Shown here: positions 16,461-25,339 of the stretch, in pieces
Numbering within the stretch: position 1 is the stretch's first letter
Layout of the letters: the number at the start of each line of letters is the position of its first letter
NCBI RefSeq assembly: GCF_014648895.1
Contig: NZ_BMRZ01000002.1
Span: forward strand, 434,001-498,000
Reading direction: 5' to 3'
Source: Streptomyces tanashiensis
Lineage (GTDB): Bacteria; Actinomycetota; Actinomycetes; Streptomycetales; Streptomycetaceae
DNA: 64,000 nucleotides
Notes under the pieces: generated by a model
Databases searched by the model: none
What the model was told of the DNA's origin: nothing
Seen by the model: the letters and a program-made list of their open reading frames with translations, nothing else
Translations under genes and position numbers: made by a program

Positions 16461-17687
16461 GTGAACGGACCCGGGATCGACTACGAAGCGGTGTTCCAGG
16501 CGCTGCCGGGTGCCGTCGCGCTGCTCACCCCGGGGCTGGTCTACGCGGATGCCAACGAGACGTTCCTGTCGATGTCCGGCCGGACCCGTGAGCAGGTCGT
16601 CGGCCGCTACCTCTTCGACGTCTTCCCCGACAATCCGGAGGATCCGACCGCGAGCGGCATGCACAACCTGCGCGCCTCCCTGGAGCGCGTCGTGGCCACG
16701 GGCGAGCGGGACTCCATGGCGCTGCAGCGCTACGACGTCGAGTCCCCGGACCGGCCCGGGGTGTGGCAGGAGCGGTACTGGAGCCCGGTCAACGTCCCCC
16801 TCCTCGCCCCCGACGGCACCGTGGCCCTCCTGCTGCACCGCGTGGAGGAGGTCACCGAGCTGATGCGGGCACGGGGCGCCCGCGCCGGTGACGACCGTGC
16901 CCGGGTCCTGGAGTCCGAGCTGTACACCCGTGCCAAGGAACTGCAGGAGGTCAACGACCGCCTCCGCCGGGCCCACGCCCGCGAGCGCGAGGTGGCCATC
17001 CACCTCCAGAAGGCGATGCTGCCCCCGCCGAGGCCCCTCGGCCATCACCCCGCCGCCGTGCGCTACCGGCCCGCCATCGGAGCGCTCAACGTCTGCGGCG
17101 ACTGGTACGACCTCGTCGATCTGCCCGGCCGCACCGCCGTGTCCGTCGGCGACGTCGTCGGACACGGTCTGCGCGCGGCCGGCGTCATGGGGCTGCTCCG
17201 CAGCGCCCTGTCGGCCGCGTCACGTGTCGCCGCGGGCCCCGCCCAGGCGCTCGAAGTCCTCGATCTGTACTCCCGTGACGTCGACGGAGCCGAGTCCACC
17301 TCCGCCGTGTCCGTCGTGATCGACTGGGAGAGCCGCGTCCTCACGTACAGCAGCGCCGGCCATCCCCCGCCCGCCCTCTGTCACCCCGACGGCAGGGTGG
17401 AGTTCCTCGACCGGGCCACCGATCCCCCGCTCGGTGCCCGCCCGGAGCACGGGCCCCGGCCGCAGGCCGAGACCGCCTTCACCGACGGCGCGGTCCTCGC
17501 CCTCTACACCGACGGCCTCGTCGAGCGCCGGCGCGAGGACATCGACACCGGCCTGAACAGGCTCGCGGACGCCCTCGCACGGAACCGGACCGCCGCCCCG
17601 GAGGCCCTCGCCGACATCCTCCTCACCGAGCTCACCCCACCGGCCGGCAACACCGATGACACGGCTCTGGTGCTCATCCACCTCTGA
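16461..17687 (+). CDS. PAS-domain PP2C (SpoIIE-type) protein phosphatase
   Basis: A 408-residue cytoplasmic Ser/Thr phosphatase. An N-terminal PAS domain (about residues 5-125, FQALPGAVALLTPGLVYADANETF) is joined by a coiled-coil-like linker (LYTRAKELQEVNDRLRRAHARER) to a SpoIIE/RsbU PP2C domain (about 195-408). Metal-binding Asp residues are visible in GDWYDL, SVGDVVGHGLRA and NTDDTALVLIHL. Streptomycete proteins of this design act on anti-sigma factor antagonists in stress and development. The sensed ligand is unknown. The GTG start has only a weak site (GAAGG), immediately before it. Confidence 0.88.
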   Translation: MNGPGIDYEAVFQALPGAVALLTPGLVYADANETFLSMSGRTREQVVGRYLFDVFPDNPEDPTASGMHNLRASLERVVATGERDSMALQRYDVESPDRPGVWQERYWSPVNVPLLAPDGTVALLLHRVEEVTELMRARGARAGDDRARVLESELYTRAKELQEVNDRLRRAHAREREVAIHLQKAMLPPPRPLGHHPAAVRYRPAIGALNVCGDWYDLVDLPGRTAVSVGDVVGHGLRAAGVMGLLRSALSAASRVAAGPAQALEVLDLYSRDVDGAESTSAVSVVIDWESRVLTYSSAGHPPPALCHPDGRVEFLDRATDPPLGARPEHGPRPQAETAFTDGAVLALYTDGLVERRREDIDTGLNRLADALARNRTAAPEALADILLTELTPPAGNTDDTALVLIHL

Positions 17688-17792
17688 CAGGTTCGTCGGG
17701 GACTCCCCCGCCGGCGGAACCGCGCGGCACCGGACGACGTCCGTCCACACGTTCGCATCTAAAGATCATGAGCCCCGCCCGAGGAGCCGAGC

Positions 17793-18416
17793 ATGACGGA
17801 GACAGCCGCCCGCTACCTGTACCTGGCGCGTCACGGTGAAGCGTCCGAGGACGAGAGCACCTTGACGGACAACGGCCGCCGTCAGGCCGTCCTGCTCGGG
17901 CAGCGGCTCCGGAAGGCCCCGCTGACCGCGATCCATCACGGCCCGCTGGCCCGTGCGACGGAGACGGCTCGACTGGTCGGCGACCAGCTCGACGGCGTCC
18001 CCCTGCGGATGTCCCCGGCGGCCGGTGACTACATCCCGTACGTACCGCGTCGGGAGGAGCTGCCCGCGGAGTCGGCCGACGCGATGCTGGGATTCCTGGC
18101 GCAGTTCCCGGCGGAGGAGCGTGAGCAGGGCCCCGGGCTGGCCGCCGAGGCGCTCGCGCGGTTCACCGGTCCCGTCGACGGTGACCGGCCGCTCCACGAA
18201 CTGATCGTCACCCACAACTTCCTCATCGCCTGGCTCGTCCGGGAGGCGCTGGAGGCCCCGAAGGCCCGCTGGATGGGCATCAACCACGCCAACGCCGGAC
18301 TGACCGTCATCCGCTACGCACCCGGCCGGGCCCCGGCCGTCCTCTTCCTCAACGACACGGGCCACCTCCCCGACGATCTGCGCTGGACCGGGTTTCCTCC
18401 CGAGCTCCACATCTGA
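17793..18416 (+). CDS. Histidine phosphatase family protein (phosphoglycerate mutase-like)
   Basis: A 207-residue protein with the branch-1 histidine phosphatase core. YLARHGEAS is the RHG motif with the phosphorylated His, followed by TDNGRRQAVLLGQRL, HGPLARATETARL, and the second catalytic His in LIVTHNFLIAWLV. Substrates of this subfamily range from sugar phosphates to protein and metabolite phosphates; none can be named here. It stands alone behind a GAGGAG ribosome binding site. Confidence 0.88.
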   Translation: MTETAARYLYLARHGEASEDESTLTDNGRRQAVLLGQRLRKAPLTAIHHGPLARATETARLVGDQLDGVPLRMSPAAGDYIPYVPRREELPAESADAMLGFLAQFPAEEREQGPGLAAEALARFTGPVDGDRPLHELIVTHNFLIAWLVREALEAPKARWMGINHANAGLTVIRYAPGRAPAVLFLNDTGHLPDDLRWTGFPPELHI

Positions 18417-18560
18417 CGGCCCACGGAGGACGTCCCGGACGGAGCCGCGGCCCGGATCCGTCCGGTCCGGATCGTGGCCGCCCGGGGCACTTGATCAGGG
18501 CCTCCGCAGTCACCATGATCATCAGGAAGAGACCCATCTCGGAGAGGTACTGGGACCATC

Positions 18561-18947
18561 ATGCGAGTCAAAGCCTTCGACCACCTCGTGCTCAACGTGA
18601 CCGACGTCGACAGGGCGCTGGAGTTCTACACCGGCGCCCTGGGCCTGGAGCCCGAGCGGGTCGAGGAGTGGCGGGCCGGGAAGGTGTCGTTCCCGTCCGT
18701 ACGGATAGACGAGAGCACCGTCATCGACCTCTTCTCCCGCCCGCGGGGCGAGTCCAACGTCGACCACATCTGCCTGGTCGTGGACCCCCTGGACTGGCAG
18801 GAGGTCATCGGCTCCGGCCGGTTCGACGTCCTGGAGGGGCCGGTCCCGCGCTGGGGCGCGCGCGGCTCGGCCCAGTCGGTCTACGTGAAGGACCCCGACG
18901 GCAACACCGTCGAACTGCGCTGGTACCCGCAGGACGTCGAGAGCTGA
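18561..18947 (+). CDS. VOC family (glyoxalase/bleomycin resistance-like) protein
   Basis: A 128-residue single VOC domain protein. It opens MRVKAFDHLVLNVTDVDRAL and has EFYTGALGLEP, then NVDHICLVVD, and ends SVYVKDPDGNTVELRWYP with the metal-ligand Glu of this fold. His8, His in VDHICL and that Glu match the usual metal triad of virulence protein/fosfomycin-type VOC members. Function is unassigned. GGAGAGG lies 12 bases upstream of the ATG. Confidence 0.85.
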   Translation: MRVKAFDHLVLNVTDVDRALEFYTGALGLEPERVEEWRAGKVSFPSVRIDESTVIDLFSRPRGESNVDHICLVVDPLDWQEVIGSGRFDVLEGPVPRWGARGSAQSVYVKDPDGNTVELRWYPQDVES

Positions 18948-19070
18948 GCGACCGAGCCCTCTCCCGGTCGGCCCCGCCCCGCGAACCAGCGACAGGCGGC
19001 CCCCGCGAGCGCTAACGTACCGGCGAGTAGCCAGGTGGGGCGGTCCCACACGGTGCGAGGGGAGCGGGCC

Positions 19071-19556
19071 ATGGATCGACAGTGGAGCCTGGAGGAGAGC
19101 ACGGTCGTCGACGCACCGCCGGAGGTCGTCTACCGGCTGGTCTCGGATCTGCGGAACATGGGGCGGTGGAGCCCGGAGTGCCGGTCCGTGTGGATCCTTC
19201 GGCCTCCGGCGCGCACGGGGACCCGCTTCGTCGGGTTCAACCGGCGCGGCCCCTTCCTCTGGCCGACGCTGGGGCGGGTGACCCGGATGGTTCCGGACAG
19301 CGAGTTCGTCTTCGACGTCGGCGTCTTCGGACTGCCGATCGCCCGCTGGGGCTACCGGTTCGAGCCGGAGGGCTCGGGGACGCGGCTCACCGAGTTCTGG
19401 CAGGACCTGCGGACCAGCGGGTACCGGGCCCGGGCCGCCGACCTGCTGGGCACGCTCTTCGCCGGGACGAACCCCGCCCGCCGGGTCGCCCTCAACCGGG
19501 CCGGGATGCGCACCACCCTCGCACGCATCGCCCGCACCGCGACCGCCGGGACCTGA
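19071..19556 (+). CDS. SRPBCC family (polyketide cyclase/START-like) protein
   Basis: A 161-residue lipid-binding-fold protein. VDAPPEVVYRLVSDLRNMGRWSPECR is the standard START/SRPBCC opening, and YRFEPEGSGTRLTEFWQDL the matching strand. These helix-grip proteins bind hydrophobic ligands in a cavity; the ligand is unknown. ATG 19071 is preceded by GAGGGGAGCG. It converges with the Lrp gene on a shared perfect hairpin. Confidence 0.85.
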   Translation: MDRQWSLEESTVVDAPPEVVYRLVSDLRNMGRWSPECRSVWILRPPARTGTRFVGFNRRGPFLWPTLGRVTRMVPDSEFVFDVGVFGLPIARWGYRFEPEGSGTRLTEFWQDLRTSGYRARAADLLGTLFAGTNPARRVALNRAGMRTTLARIARTATAGT

Positions 19557-19583
19557 GCGACGGCGCCACGAAGCCGGGGCCGA

Positions 19584-19627
19584 GCGACCCCGTCCGCCAC
19601 CCCGTCCGCCGCCGCGGACGGGGTCGC
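19584..19627. terminator. Bidirectional hairpin between SRPBCC and Lrp genes
   Basis: Perfect 14-base arms GCGACCCCGTCCGC (19584-19597) and GCGGACGGGGTCGC (19614-19627) enclose a 16-base loop. It lies between convergent genes and can serve both strands. Confidence 0.7.
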
Positions 19628-19666
19628 GGCGTCGGTGAGCCCGGTCCTCGCCTGTCCTGCACGCGG

Positions 19667-20122
19667 CTACCCCTCGGGCAGCGGGCGCTCGGCGATGACG
19701 TTCTTCATGACGAGAGTGGACGTCAGGCGCTGGACGCCGGGCAGCTTGGCGAGCTGCTGGTCGTAGAGGTGCTGATAGGCCACGAGATCGGAGGTGGCGA
19801 CGCGGAGGAGGTAGTCCGGTTCGCCGAAGAGCCGCTGGGCCTGGATGACCTGCGGGATGGCGGTGACGGCCTCCTCGAAGGCCGTCACGGTGTCACGGTC
19901 CTCCCAGCGCAGCGTCGCGAAGACGAGGGCCTCGAAGTTCAGACCGACGGCGGCCGGGTCGACGACGGCGCGGTAGCCGCGGATGGCGCCCTCACGCTCC
20001 AGATCGCGCAGGCGACGGTGGCAGGGCGAGACGCTCAGCTGGACGCGGGCGGCCAGTTCCGTGACCGTCAGACGGCCGTCCAGCTGCAGCTCGGTAAGAA
20101 TCTTCCGGTCCAGGGCGTCCAT
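19667..20122 (-). CDS. Lrp/AsnC family transcriptional regulator
   Basis: A 151-residue feast/famine regulator. MDALDRKILTELQLDGRLTV and VQLSVSPCHRRLRDLEREGAI form the HTH, followed by the RAM ligand-binding domain with FGEPDYLLRVATSDLVAYQHLYDQ. It is divergent from a LysE-type exporter gene, the arrangement in which Lrp proteins sense an amino acid and switch on its export. A perfect GGAGAA-GA-TTCTCC dyad sits directly upstream of its start codon. Confidence 0.9.
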   Translation of the reverse strand: MDALDRKILTELQLDGRLTVTELAARVQLSVSPCHRRLRDLEREGAIRGYRAVVDPAAVGLNFEALVFATLRWEDRDTVTAFEEAVTAIPQVIQAQRLFGEPDYLLRVATSDLVAYQHLYDQQLAKLPGVQRLTSTLVMKNVIAERPLPEG

Positions 20123-20136
20123 GGAGAAGATTCTCC
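20123..20136. promoter_or_regulatory. Dyad at the Lrp start codon
   Basis: GGAGAA-GA-TTCTCC is a perfect dyad abutting the regulator's start codon (20122), overlapping its ribosome binding site. It could be an autoregulatory site; a fortuitous palindrome around a Shine-Dalgarno sequence is the alternative. Confidence 0.4.
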
Positions 20137-20233
20137 CTCACCTGCGCCCCTCACGGGGCAAGCACGCAAACACTTTCGGGCATATCCCGCCTAATCTTCC
20201 CTCGCGCAGCACGGATACGAGAGGGATCGATCG

Positions 20234-20851
20234 ATGGACACGACGACGGTGGCGGCTTTCCTGGCAGTGGATCTGCTGCTGGTGTTCACCCCGGGCGCCG
20301 ACTGGGCCTACGCCATCTCGGCGGGGCTGCGGGACCGCTCGGTCGTCCCCGCCGTCGCCGGACTGGTGGCCGGATACGCCGGGTACACCCTGCTCGCCGT
20401 GGCGGGCCTCGTCGTGATCGTGGCCGGCTCGACGGCCGTGCTCACCGCGCTGACCGTCGCCGGGGCCGCGTACCTGATGTGGCTGGGGTGGGGCGTGCTG
20501 CGCCGGCCGGCCGACCTGGGCGCGGGTGAGGAGGCCGTCGCCTCCTCACCCGGGCGGATCATGCTCAGGGGCGTCGGGATCAGCGGCCTGAACCCGAAGG
20601 CGCTGCTGCTGTACTTCGCGCTGTTCCCCCAGTTCATCGACACCACCGGCGGCTGGCCCGTCGCCGCGCAGACCGGGCTCCTCGGCACGCTCCACATGAC
20701 GGCCTGCGCCGTGGTCTACCTCGGCGTGGGCGTCCTCGCCCGTACCGTCCTGAAGACGCGGCCCACGGCGGCCAGGGCCGTCACCCGCGCGTCCGGTGCC
20801 ATGATGATCGTCATCGGCGGGTTCCTGCTGGCGGAACGCCTCATGGTGTGA
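20234..20851 (+). CDS. LysE family translocator (amino acid exporter)
   Basis: A 205-residue membrane protein with about six membrane segments. The N-terminal VDLLLVFTPGADWAYAISAGL carries the PG motif of the LysE/RhtB family and GISGLNPKALLLYFALFPQFI its second signature. These proteins export amino acids or related metabolites by proton exchange. The divergent Lrp regulator is the likely activator. The next gene, a thioesterase, starts about 50 bases later in the same direction and could be cotranscribed. Confidence 0.9.
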   Translation: MDTTTVAAFLAVDLLLVFTPGADWAYAISAGLRDRSVVPAVAGLVAGYAGYTLLAVAGLVVIVAGSTAVLTALTVAGAAYLMWLGWGVLRRPADLGAGEEAVASSPGRIMLRGVGISGLNPKALLLYFALFPQFIDTTGGWPVAAQTGLLGTLHMTACAVVYLGVGVLARTVLKTRPTAARAVTRASGAMMIVIGGFLLAERLMV

Positions 20852-20902
20852 CGCGGCCCCCGCCCGGTGACCGTGATGTCCGTCGAAGGCGAAGGAGAGC
20901 AC

Positions 20903-21361
20903 GTGCAGGACCCGACGCAGCAGGAACAGGCGAGCCCCGAGGTGCGCGAGCGCGTCCGGGCGAGCTTCGACCGCCAGGGGCTGATGGCACACCTCGGCGC
21001 GCGGATATCCCACATCGGCCCCGGCAGCGTGCGCATCGTGCTCCCGGCCCGTCCCGAGGTGACCCAGCAGCACGGCTACTTCCACGCCGGCGCCACCAGC
21101 GCCGTCGCGGACAGCGCCGGCGGCTACGCCGCGTACACCCTGTTCCCCGAGGGCACCGAGGTGCTCACCGTCGAGTACAAGCTCAATCTCCTCGCGCCGG
21201 CCGTCGGCGACCACATCGAGGCGGTCGGAACCGTACTGAAGTCCGGCCGCACCCTGACCGTGTGCCGGCTCGACGTGTTCGGGGTCCGCGGCGACGGAGA
21301 GCGGAAGCTCGTCGCCGCCGGACAGCAGACGCTGATCCGCGTGAACGGAGCAGAAGGGTGA
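20903..21361 (+). CDS. PaaI-type hotdog-fold thioesterase
   Basis: A 152-residue hotdog thioesterase. LPARPEVTQQHGYFHAGATS contains the PaaI active-site HGYFHAG segment, followed by SAVADSAGGYAAYTLFPEG and VEYKLNLLAPAVG. It hydrolyses acyl- or phenylacetyl-type CoA thioesters; the exact substrate is unknown. GTG 20903 is chosen because GAAGGAGA lies 5-6 bases upstream; GTG 20867 and ATG 20876 are possible but have poorer sites. Its stop overlaps the start of the next gene (GTGA), so the two are coupled. Confidence 0.87.
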   Translation: MQDPTQQEQASPEVRERVRASFDRQGLMAHLGARISHIGPGSVRIVLPARPEVTQQHGYFHAGATSAVADSAGGYAAYTLFPEGTEVLTVEYKLNLLAPAVGDHIEAVGTVLKSGRTLTVCRLDVFGVRGDGERKLVAAGQQTLIRVNGAEG

Positions 21362-22449
21362 GCCCGCAGACCGGAGCGGAGCGCTCGCCGGCCCGGCCCA
21401 CGAGCCCCGAGGCCGCAGCGGCACCTCCCGTGAGTCCCCGGACCGGAGCGGCCCGCCCCACGAGTCGGCGGTCGGACTCCCCGCCTTCGCTGCCCACCTG
21501 GGCGATCTGGTGGCAGCGGCCGTTCCCCGACGCCAACACGCTTCTGCTCCCCGGGAGGCAACCGGCCCTGATCGACTCCGGGTTCGTCGGCCACGCCGCG
21601 CAGACCGCCGAATGGGCCCGCGCCCGGGCCGGCGGGATCGACCTGGTCGTGAACACGCACTGGCACTCCGACCACGTCGGCGGCAACGCCCTCCTCCAGG
21701 CCGACGGCGCGGGCATCGCCGCCGGGACCCCCGAGGCCGAGGCGATCTCCCGCCGGGACCCCGGCTGCTGCGCCGCCGAGTACCTCGACCAGCCGGTCGC
21801 CCCGTACACCGTGGACCTGCCGCTCGACGACGGAGAGGTCCTGCGTCTCGGAGACACCGACTGGGAGGTCGTCCGCACACCCGGTCACACACCCGGCCAT
21901 CTGTCCCTGTGGCAGCCGGAGGAGCGGCTGCTCGTGGTCGGCGACGCGCTGTCGGACTACGACGTCGGCTGGGTCAATCTCGCTCTCGACGGGCCCGGCG
22001 CGGCCCGCACCGCGCTCGACTCCCTCCAGCGGATGGCCGACCTCGACGCGCGGGTGATCCTTCCCTCCCACGGACCGGTCCCGGCCGACACCGGGGCCGC
22101 GTTCGCCGCCGCCCTGCGTCGCGGACGACGGCTCGTCGACGACCCCGACGGGGCCGTCTGGTACGGCATCCGCCGGATCTTCGCCTTCGCCCTCATGATC
22201 CGCGACGGCATCCCGGCCGAGGAGGCCGAACCGTACCTCCACGCGCGCGCGTGGCTGACCGACGCCGCACGCCTCCTGCGCCGCACGCCGGAGGCGCTCG
22301 CCGAGGAGCTGGTGACCTCCATGCTCTCCGGCGGCGGGATCGTCCTGCGTGACGGGCGGCTCCACGCGGCGACCGGCCACACCCCCGTGGCGGCCGAGTC
22401 GCTGCGTGTGCCCTACCCGCGCGCGTGGCCCGCTGCGGAGCCACGCTGA
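21358..22449 (+). CDS. Metallo-beta-lactamase-fold hydrolase
   Basis: A 363-residue MBL-fold protein. The first 45 residues are a low-complexity Pro/Ser/Ala linker; the MBL core begins about WAIWWQRPFPDANTLLL. The zinc motif HWHSDHVGG (HxHxDH) and later HTPGHLSLW, VVGDAL and ILPSHGP complete the metal site. A helical C-terminal domain (AEEAEPYLHARAWLTDAARLL) resembles the LACTB2/MBL thioesterase-type substrate domain. GTG 21358 overlaps the thioesterase stop, indicating a shared operon, perhaps acyl-CoA or ester breakdown. The start could be later if the linker is not translated. Confidence 0.87.
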   Translation: MSPQTGAERSPARPTSPEAAAAPPVSPRTGAARPTSRRSDSPPSLPTWAIWWQRPFPDANTLLLPGRQPALIDSGFVGHAAQTAEWARARAGGIDLVVNTHWHSDHVGGNALLQADGAGIAAGTPEAEAISRRDPGCCAAEYLDQPVAPYTVDLPLDDGEVLRLGDTDWEVVRTPGHTPGHLSLWQPEERLLVVGDALSDYDVGWVNLALDGPGAARTALDSLQRMADLDARVILPSHGPVPADTGAAFAAALRRGRRLVDDPDGAVWYGIRRIFAFALMIRDGIPAEEAEPYLHARAWLTDAARLLRRTPEALAEELVTSMLSGGGIVLRDGRLHAATGHTPVAAESLRVPYPRAWPAAEPR

Positions 22450-22459
22450 CGCGCGGGGG

Positions 22460-23422
22460 TCAGGGGGTGTCGTGGCACGTCGGGTCGTCGACCGCGCTCA
22501 CTGTGTACGGGGGCCGGCCCGGCGGCTCGTCGAGCTGGCTGTTGACCACGTAGAGGCGGCAGCCGTGCCTCGCCAGGGTCGTCGGCAGGTCGAAGGGTCC
22601 GTCCGTGAGGCGGTGGGTCACCGTGCCCGTCCGCAGCTCCTCGTCGAGCCGGGCGATGTACACGCCGTGCGGAGCACCGTAGTTGAGCACGGCGTACAGC
22701 GTCCGGCCGCGCAGCACCATGCCGTCGGGGCCGAAGGACTGGTCGCCGAGATCGAGCCGGCCGACCTCCTTGTCGGCGGTGTCGACCCGCCAGACGGCCT
22801 CGGTGCCGTTCGACGCCACCAGGAGGGTGCTGCCGGACGCGTCCGCGACGATGCCGTTCAACAGCCAGTACTGGGCGGGGAACTGCGGGAACGCGGCACG
22901 GATGTCGAGCCACGGTTCGAGGGGTCCGAGGGAGGAGCCCCGGATCTCCGCCCGGTGAATGACGGGGTTGGCCCAGTCGGTCACGTACACCGCGTCCTCC
23001 GTCACGACCAGGTCGTTGAGGCGGGGTGCGCCGAGCGGTCCGCCACGGGCCGTACGGGCGGCGAGGAGCCGTCCGTGGCGGTCGTGGACGGTCAGGCTCG
23101 CGCCGCCCACCGAGAAGACCCGGCCGCGCCGGTCGGTGTGCACGCCGAGGCTGCTGGGCCGGTTCTCCAGGCCTCGCGCCGGAAACGGCTTCAGCTCCGG
23201 GTCGCCGATCCGGCCCCGGTAGAGGGTGCCCCGGCCGTCCGAGGAGACGTACAGGGTGCCGTCCGGGGTGACCGCGATCCCCTCGGGGAGCACGCCCGGG
23301 TCCCGGGAGACGACATAGGTGTCGGGCAGGTCCCGTGCGCTCGCCGGTCCGGGAGCACCGGCGAGGGTGGTGAGCAGCAGCGTGGCTGCGAGGCAGGCTG
23401 TTCGGACGGGGATGCGGCGCAT
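22460..23422 (-). CDS. Secreted SMP-30/gluconolactonase-like beta-propeller protein
   Basis: A 320-residue exported protein. A Sec signal peptide (MRRIPVRTACLAATLLLTTL, cleavage near ASA-RD) is followed by a six-bladed propeller with repeats such as PEGIAVTPDGTLYVSSDGRG and GPLGAPRLNDLVVTEDAVYV. SMP-30-like proteins are calcium-dependent lactonases, but many secreted streptomycete homologues have no known substrate. A GGAGG site supports ATG 23422. It is divergent from a DUF5937 regulator across a 127-base gap with a near-perfect palindrome, which probably controls it. Confidence 0.82.
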   Translation of the reverse strand: MRRIPVRTACLAATLLLTTLAGAPGPASARDLPDTYVVSRDPGVLPEGIAVTPDGTLYVSSDGRGTLYRGRIGDPELKPFPARGLENRPSSLGVHTDRRGRVFSVGGASLTVHDRHGRLLAARTARGGPLGAPRLNDLVVTEDAVYVTDWANPVIHRAEIRGSSLGPLEPWLDIRAAFPQFPAQYWLLNGIVADASGSTLLVASNGTEAVWRVDTADKEVGRLDLGDQSFGPDGMVLRGRTLYAVLNYGAPHGVYIARLDEELRTGTVTHRLTDGPFDLPTTLARHGCRLYVVNSQLDEPPGRPPYTVSAVDDPTCHDTP

Positions 23423-23502
23423 CGGCACGGCCTCCGGCGGGAATCGGCGAGTGGTGAGGGGGACAACGGGAGCGTGCGGCCTCGCCGCGCGGAACGCATT
23501 GC

Positions 23503-23522
23503 CTTTCACCCCTGGGTGAAAG
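23503..23522. promoter_or_regulatory. Palindromic operator between propeller gene and DUF5937 regulator
   Basis: CTTTCACCC and GGGTGAAAG are perfect 9-base arms separated by CT. The dyad is 28 bases upstream of the regulator start and 81 bases upstream of the propeller start, well placed to control both. Confidence 0.7.
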
Positions 23523-23549
23523 GGTCCGCCGGGCCGATAATCGGTCGGC

Positions 23550-24584
23550 ATGATCCGCCTTCACTTCACGTCCGCCGATCTGTGCCGGATCACCCTGGCC
23601 CCGGCGGCCAACGCCCTCTCCGAGACCGTCCTCGGGCTGCGGCTGAGTCTGCGTCTGGGCCGTGCACGGGAGGGCGTCGGGCGCGGTGCCGGTGCGTCAC
23701 ACCGTGTGCGGCCCGCGGCCCGGCAGTGGCACCACTCCCTGCGGGGAGGTGCGGTCGCCCGGGCCGGGGTCCTCGCCGAACTGGTCGCCGAGAACGGCTT
23801 TGTACCGGACTTCCTGCTGCAGCCGTCGGCTCCCGACTTCACCGACGCCCTCGACGCGGCCGCGTCGACGCCCGTGGAGCGCCTTGCGTTCGATCTCGGG
23901 ATCCCTGAGGCATCCGGCTGGAACGGCGGTCTGGCCCGGCCGGGCCGGTGGGCCCACGAGCTCGCCCAGGGGTCCCCGGCCGCACCCCGCGCCCTGTTCG
24001 ACGACGCACGACGCTACTTCGAGACGTCGGTCGAACCGCTCTGGCCGCGGATCCGCCGCGACGCCCTGACCGATCGTGCGCTGCGGTCCGAGATGCTTCT
24101 TCGCGGGGGCGTCGACGCCCTGCTGACCACCCTGGGGACGACCTGGCGCTGGCAGCCGCCGACGCTGCACCTGCCCTCCGCGTCGACGTACGACATCCCG
24201 CTGTGCGGGCGCGGGCTGCTGCTCGTGCCCTCGTGGTTCGCGACCGGGCCGATGGTGATGTACCGCCCCGAGGCGGCGACGGTCCTCGTCTACCCGATGT
24301 ACGACGGTGACGACGGGGTCCCCGCCGGTGCCTCGGGCTCGACGGACGACCGGCCGGAGGCCCTCGCGGCCCTGCTCGGCCGCACGCGGGCGCGCGTGCT
24401 CACCCTCCTGCGCTCCCCCGCCACCACGACGGCTCTCGCCGCACGCGCCTCCGTCTCCCTGGCGGCGGCCAGTCAGCACGCGGGCGTGCTGCGGGGCGCC
24501 GGCCTGGTCGACACCGTACGCACGGGCACGGCGGTGCTCCACAGCCTCACCCCCCTCGGGCACTCCCTGCTGGCCGGGATCTGA
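23550..24584 (+). CDS. DUF5937 / ArsR-type winged-helix regulator
   Basis: A 344-residue regulator of a design common in Streptomyces. The long N-terminal DUF5937 domain begins MIRLHFTSADLCRITLAP and holds ETVLGLRLSLRLG. The C-terminal winged helix (about 275-340) has RARVLTLLRSPATTTALAAR, ASQHAGVLRGAGLVDTVRTG and HSLTPLGHSLL, an ArsR-like HTH with wing. The ligand is unknown. A palindrome directly upstream is likely its operator and would also control the divergent secreted propeller gene. Confidence 0.85.
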   Translation: MIRLHFTSADLCRITLAPAANALSETVLGLRLSLRLGRAREGVGRGAGASHRVRPAARQWHHSLRGGAVARAGVLAELVAENGFVPDFLLQPSAPDFTDALDAAASTPVERLAFDLGIPEASGWNGGLARPGRWAHELAQGSPAAPRALFDDARRYFETSVEPLWPRIRRDALTDRALRSEMLLRGGVDALLTTLGTTWRWQPPTLHLPSASTYDIPLCGRGLLLVPSWFATGPMVMYRPEAATVLVYPMYDGDDGVPAGASGSTDDRPEALAALLGRTRARVLTLLRSPATTTALAARASVSLAAASQHAGVLRGAGLVDTVRTGTAVLHSLTPLGHSLLAGI

Positions 24585-24599
24585 AGGCCCTGGGCGCCG

Positions 24600-25274
24600 T
24601 CACCAGTCGATGTGGGCGGCGATCCACGCGTCCAGGGCGTCCTCGTCCTCGGCGGGCGGCAGTTCGGGTCCGCAGGAGAGGGGGGTGGAGGACAGCTGGA
24701 GGTGGGTGAGGTAGCCGTACGGGCCGTTGTCGGCGGCCGGTCCCAGCACCAGGGCGTGGGTGGCGGTGCGCCAGACGCGGTGCGTCAGGGGCGGCCCGGT
24801 GACCAGGGTGTCGGAGGACAGGACCGTCCGTTCGGGCGCCGTGCCGAGGTGCTCGGCCACCACGCGCGCGGCCCCCGCGAGGACGGCCTCGCACTCCTCG
24901 ACGGTACTCGGCCGGCTGCCGGTCCAGCCGGGCTGCTCCTGCCAGTGGTCGACGAGGCCGTACAGCCAGGCGGCGTTGGTCATGTCCTCATCGTGCGGGT
25001 CGACGGGGTACACCTCTCCGAAGACCAGGAAGGTCCGCGCCTCCCCGCATCCGAAGGGGCTGACGACGTCCGTGCAGAGCACGTGACCGTGCGCGGTGCG
25101 GAAGGACTCGCAGACGAGCCCGTCCTCCTCCCAGGCCCAGCCGCGGAGACGAACCTCCTTGTCGACGGCGTCGAAGTCGTCCGGGACGGAGGGCACGGCG
25201 GGCAGCGCCACGAGCTCGGCGACGGCCTCGGTCGTCAACGGCCGGTGGGCGAGGGCATGAACGGGAACAGACAT
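24600..25274 (-). CDS. Hypothetical protein
   Basis: A 224-residue soluble acidic protein. Recognisable blocks are FDAVDKEVRLRGWAWEEDGL, LCTDVVSPFGCGEARTFLVFG, DEDMTNAAWLYGLVDHWQ and ADNGPYGYLTHLQLSSTPL. No membrane segment, signal peptide or known motif is visible. It starts at ATG 25274 and converges with the DUF5937 gene. I do not recognise a family. Confidence 0.65.
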   Translation of the reverse strand: MSVPVHALAHRPLTTEAVAELVALPAVPSVPDDFDAVDKEVRLRGWAWEEDGLVCESFRTAHGHVLCTDVVSPFGCGEARTFLVFGEVYPVDPHDEDMTNAAWLYGLVDHWQEQPGWTGSRPSTVEECEAVLAGAARVVAEHLGTAPERTVLSSDTLVTGPPLTHRVWRTATHALVLGPAADNGPYGYLTHLQLSSTPLSCGPELPPAEDEDALDAWIAAHIDW

Positions 25275-25339
25275 GCGGATCACCCTAGAACGTGCCGGAG
25301 AGTACGAGAGCGGCCGGGGAGGCGCTGCCCCGGTGTCGG

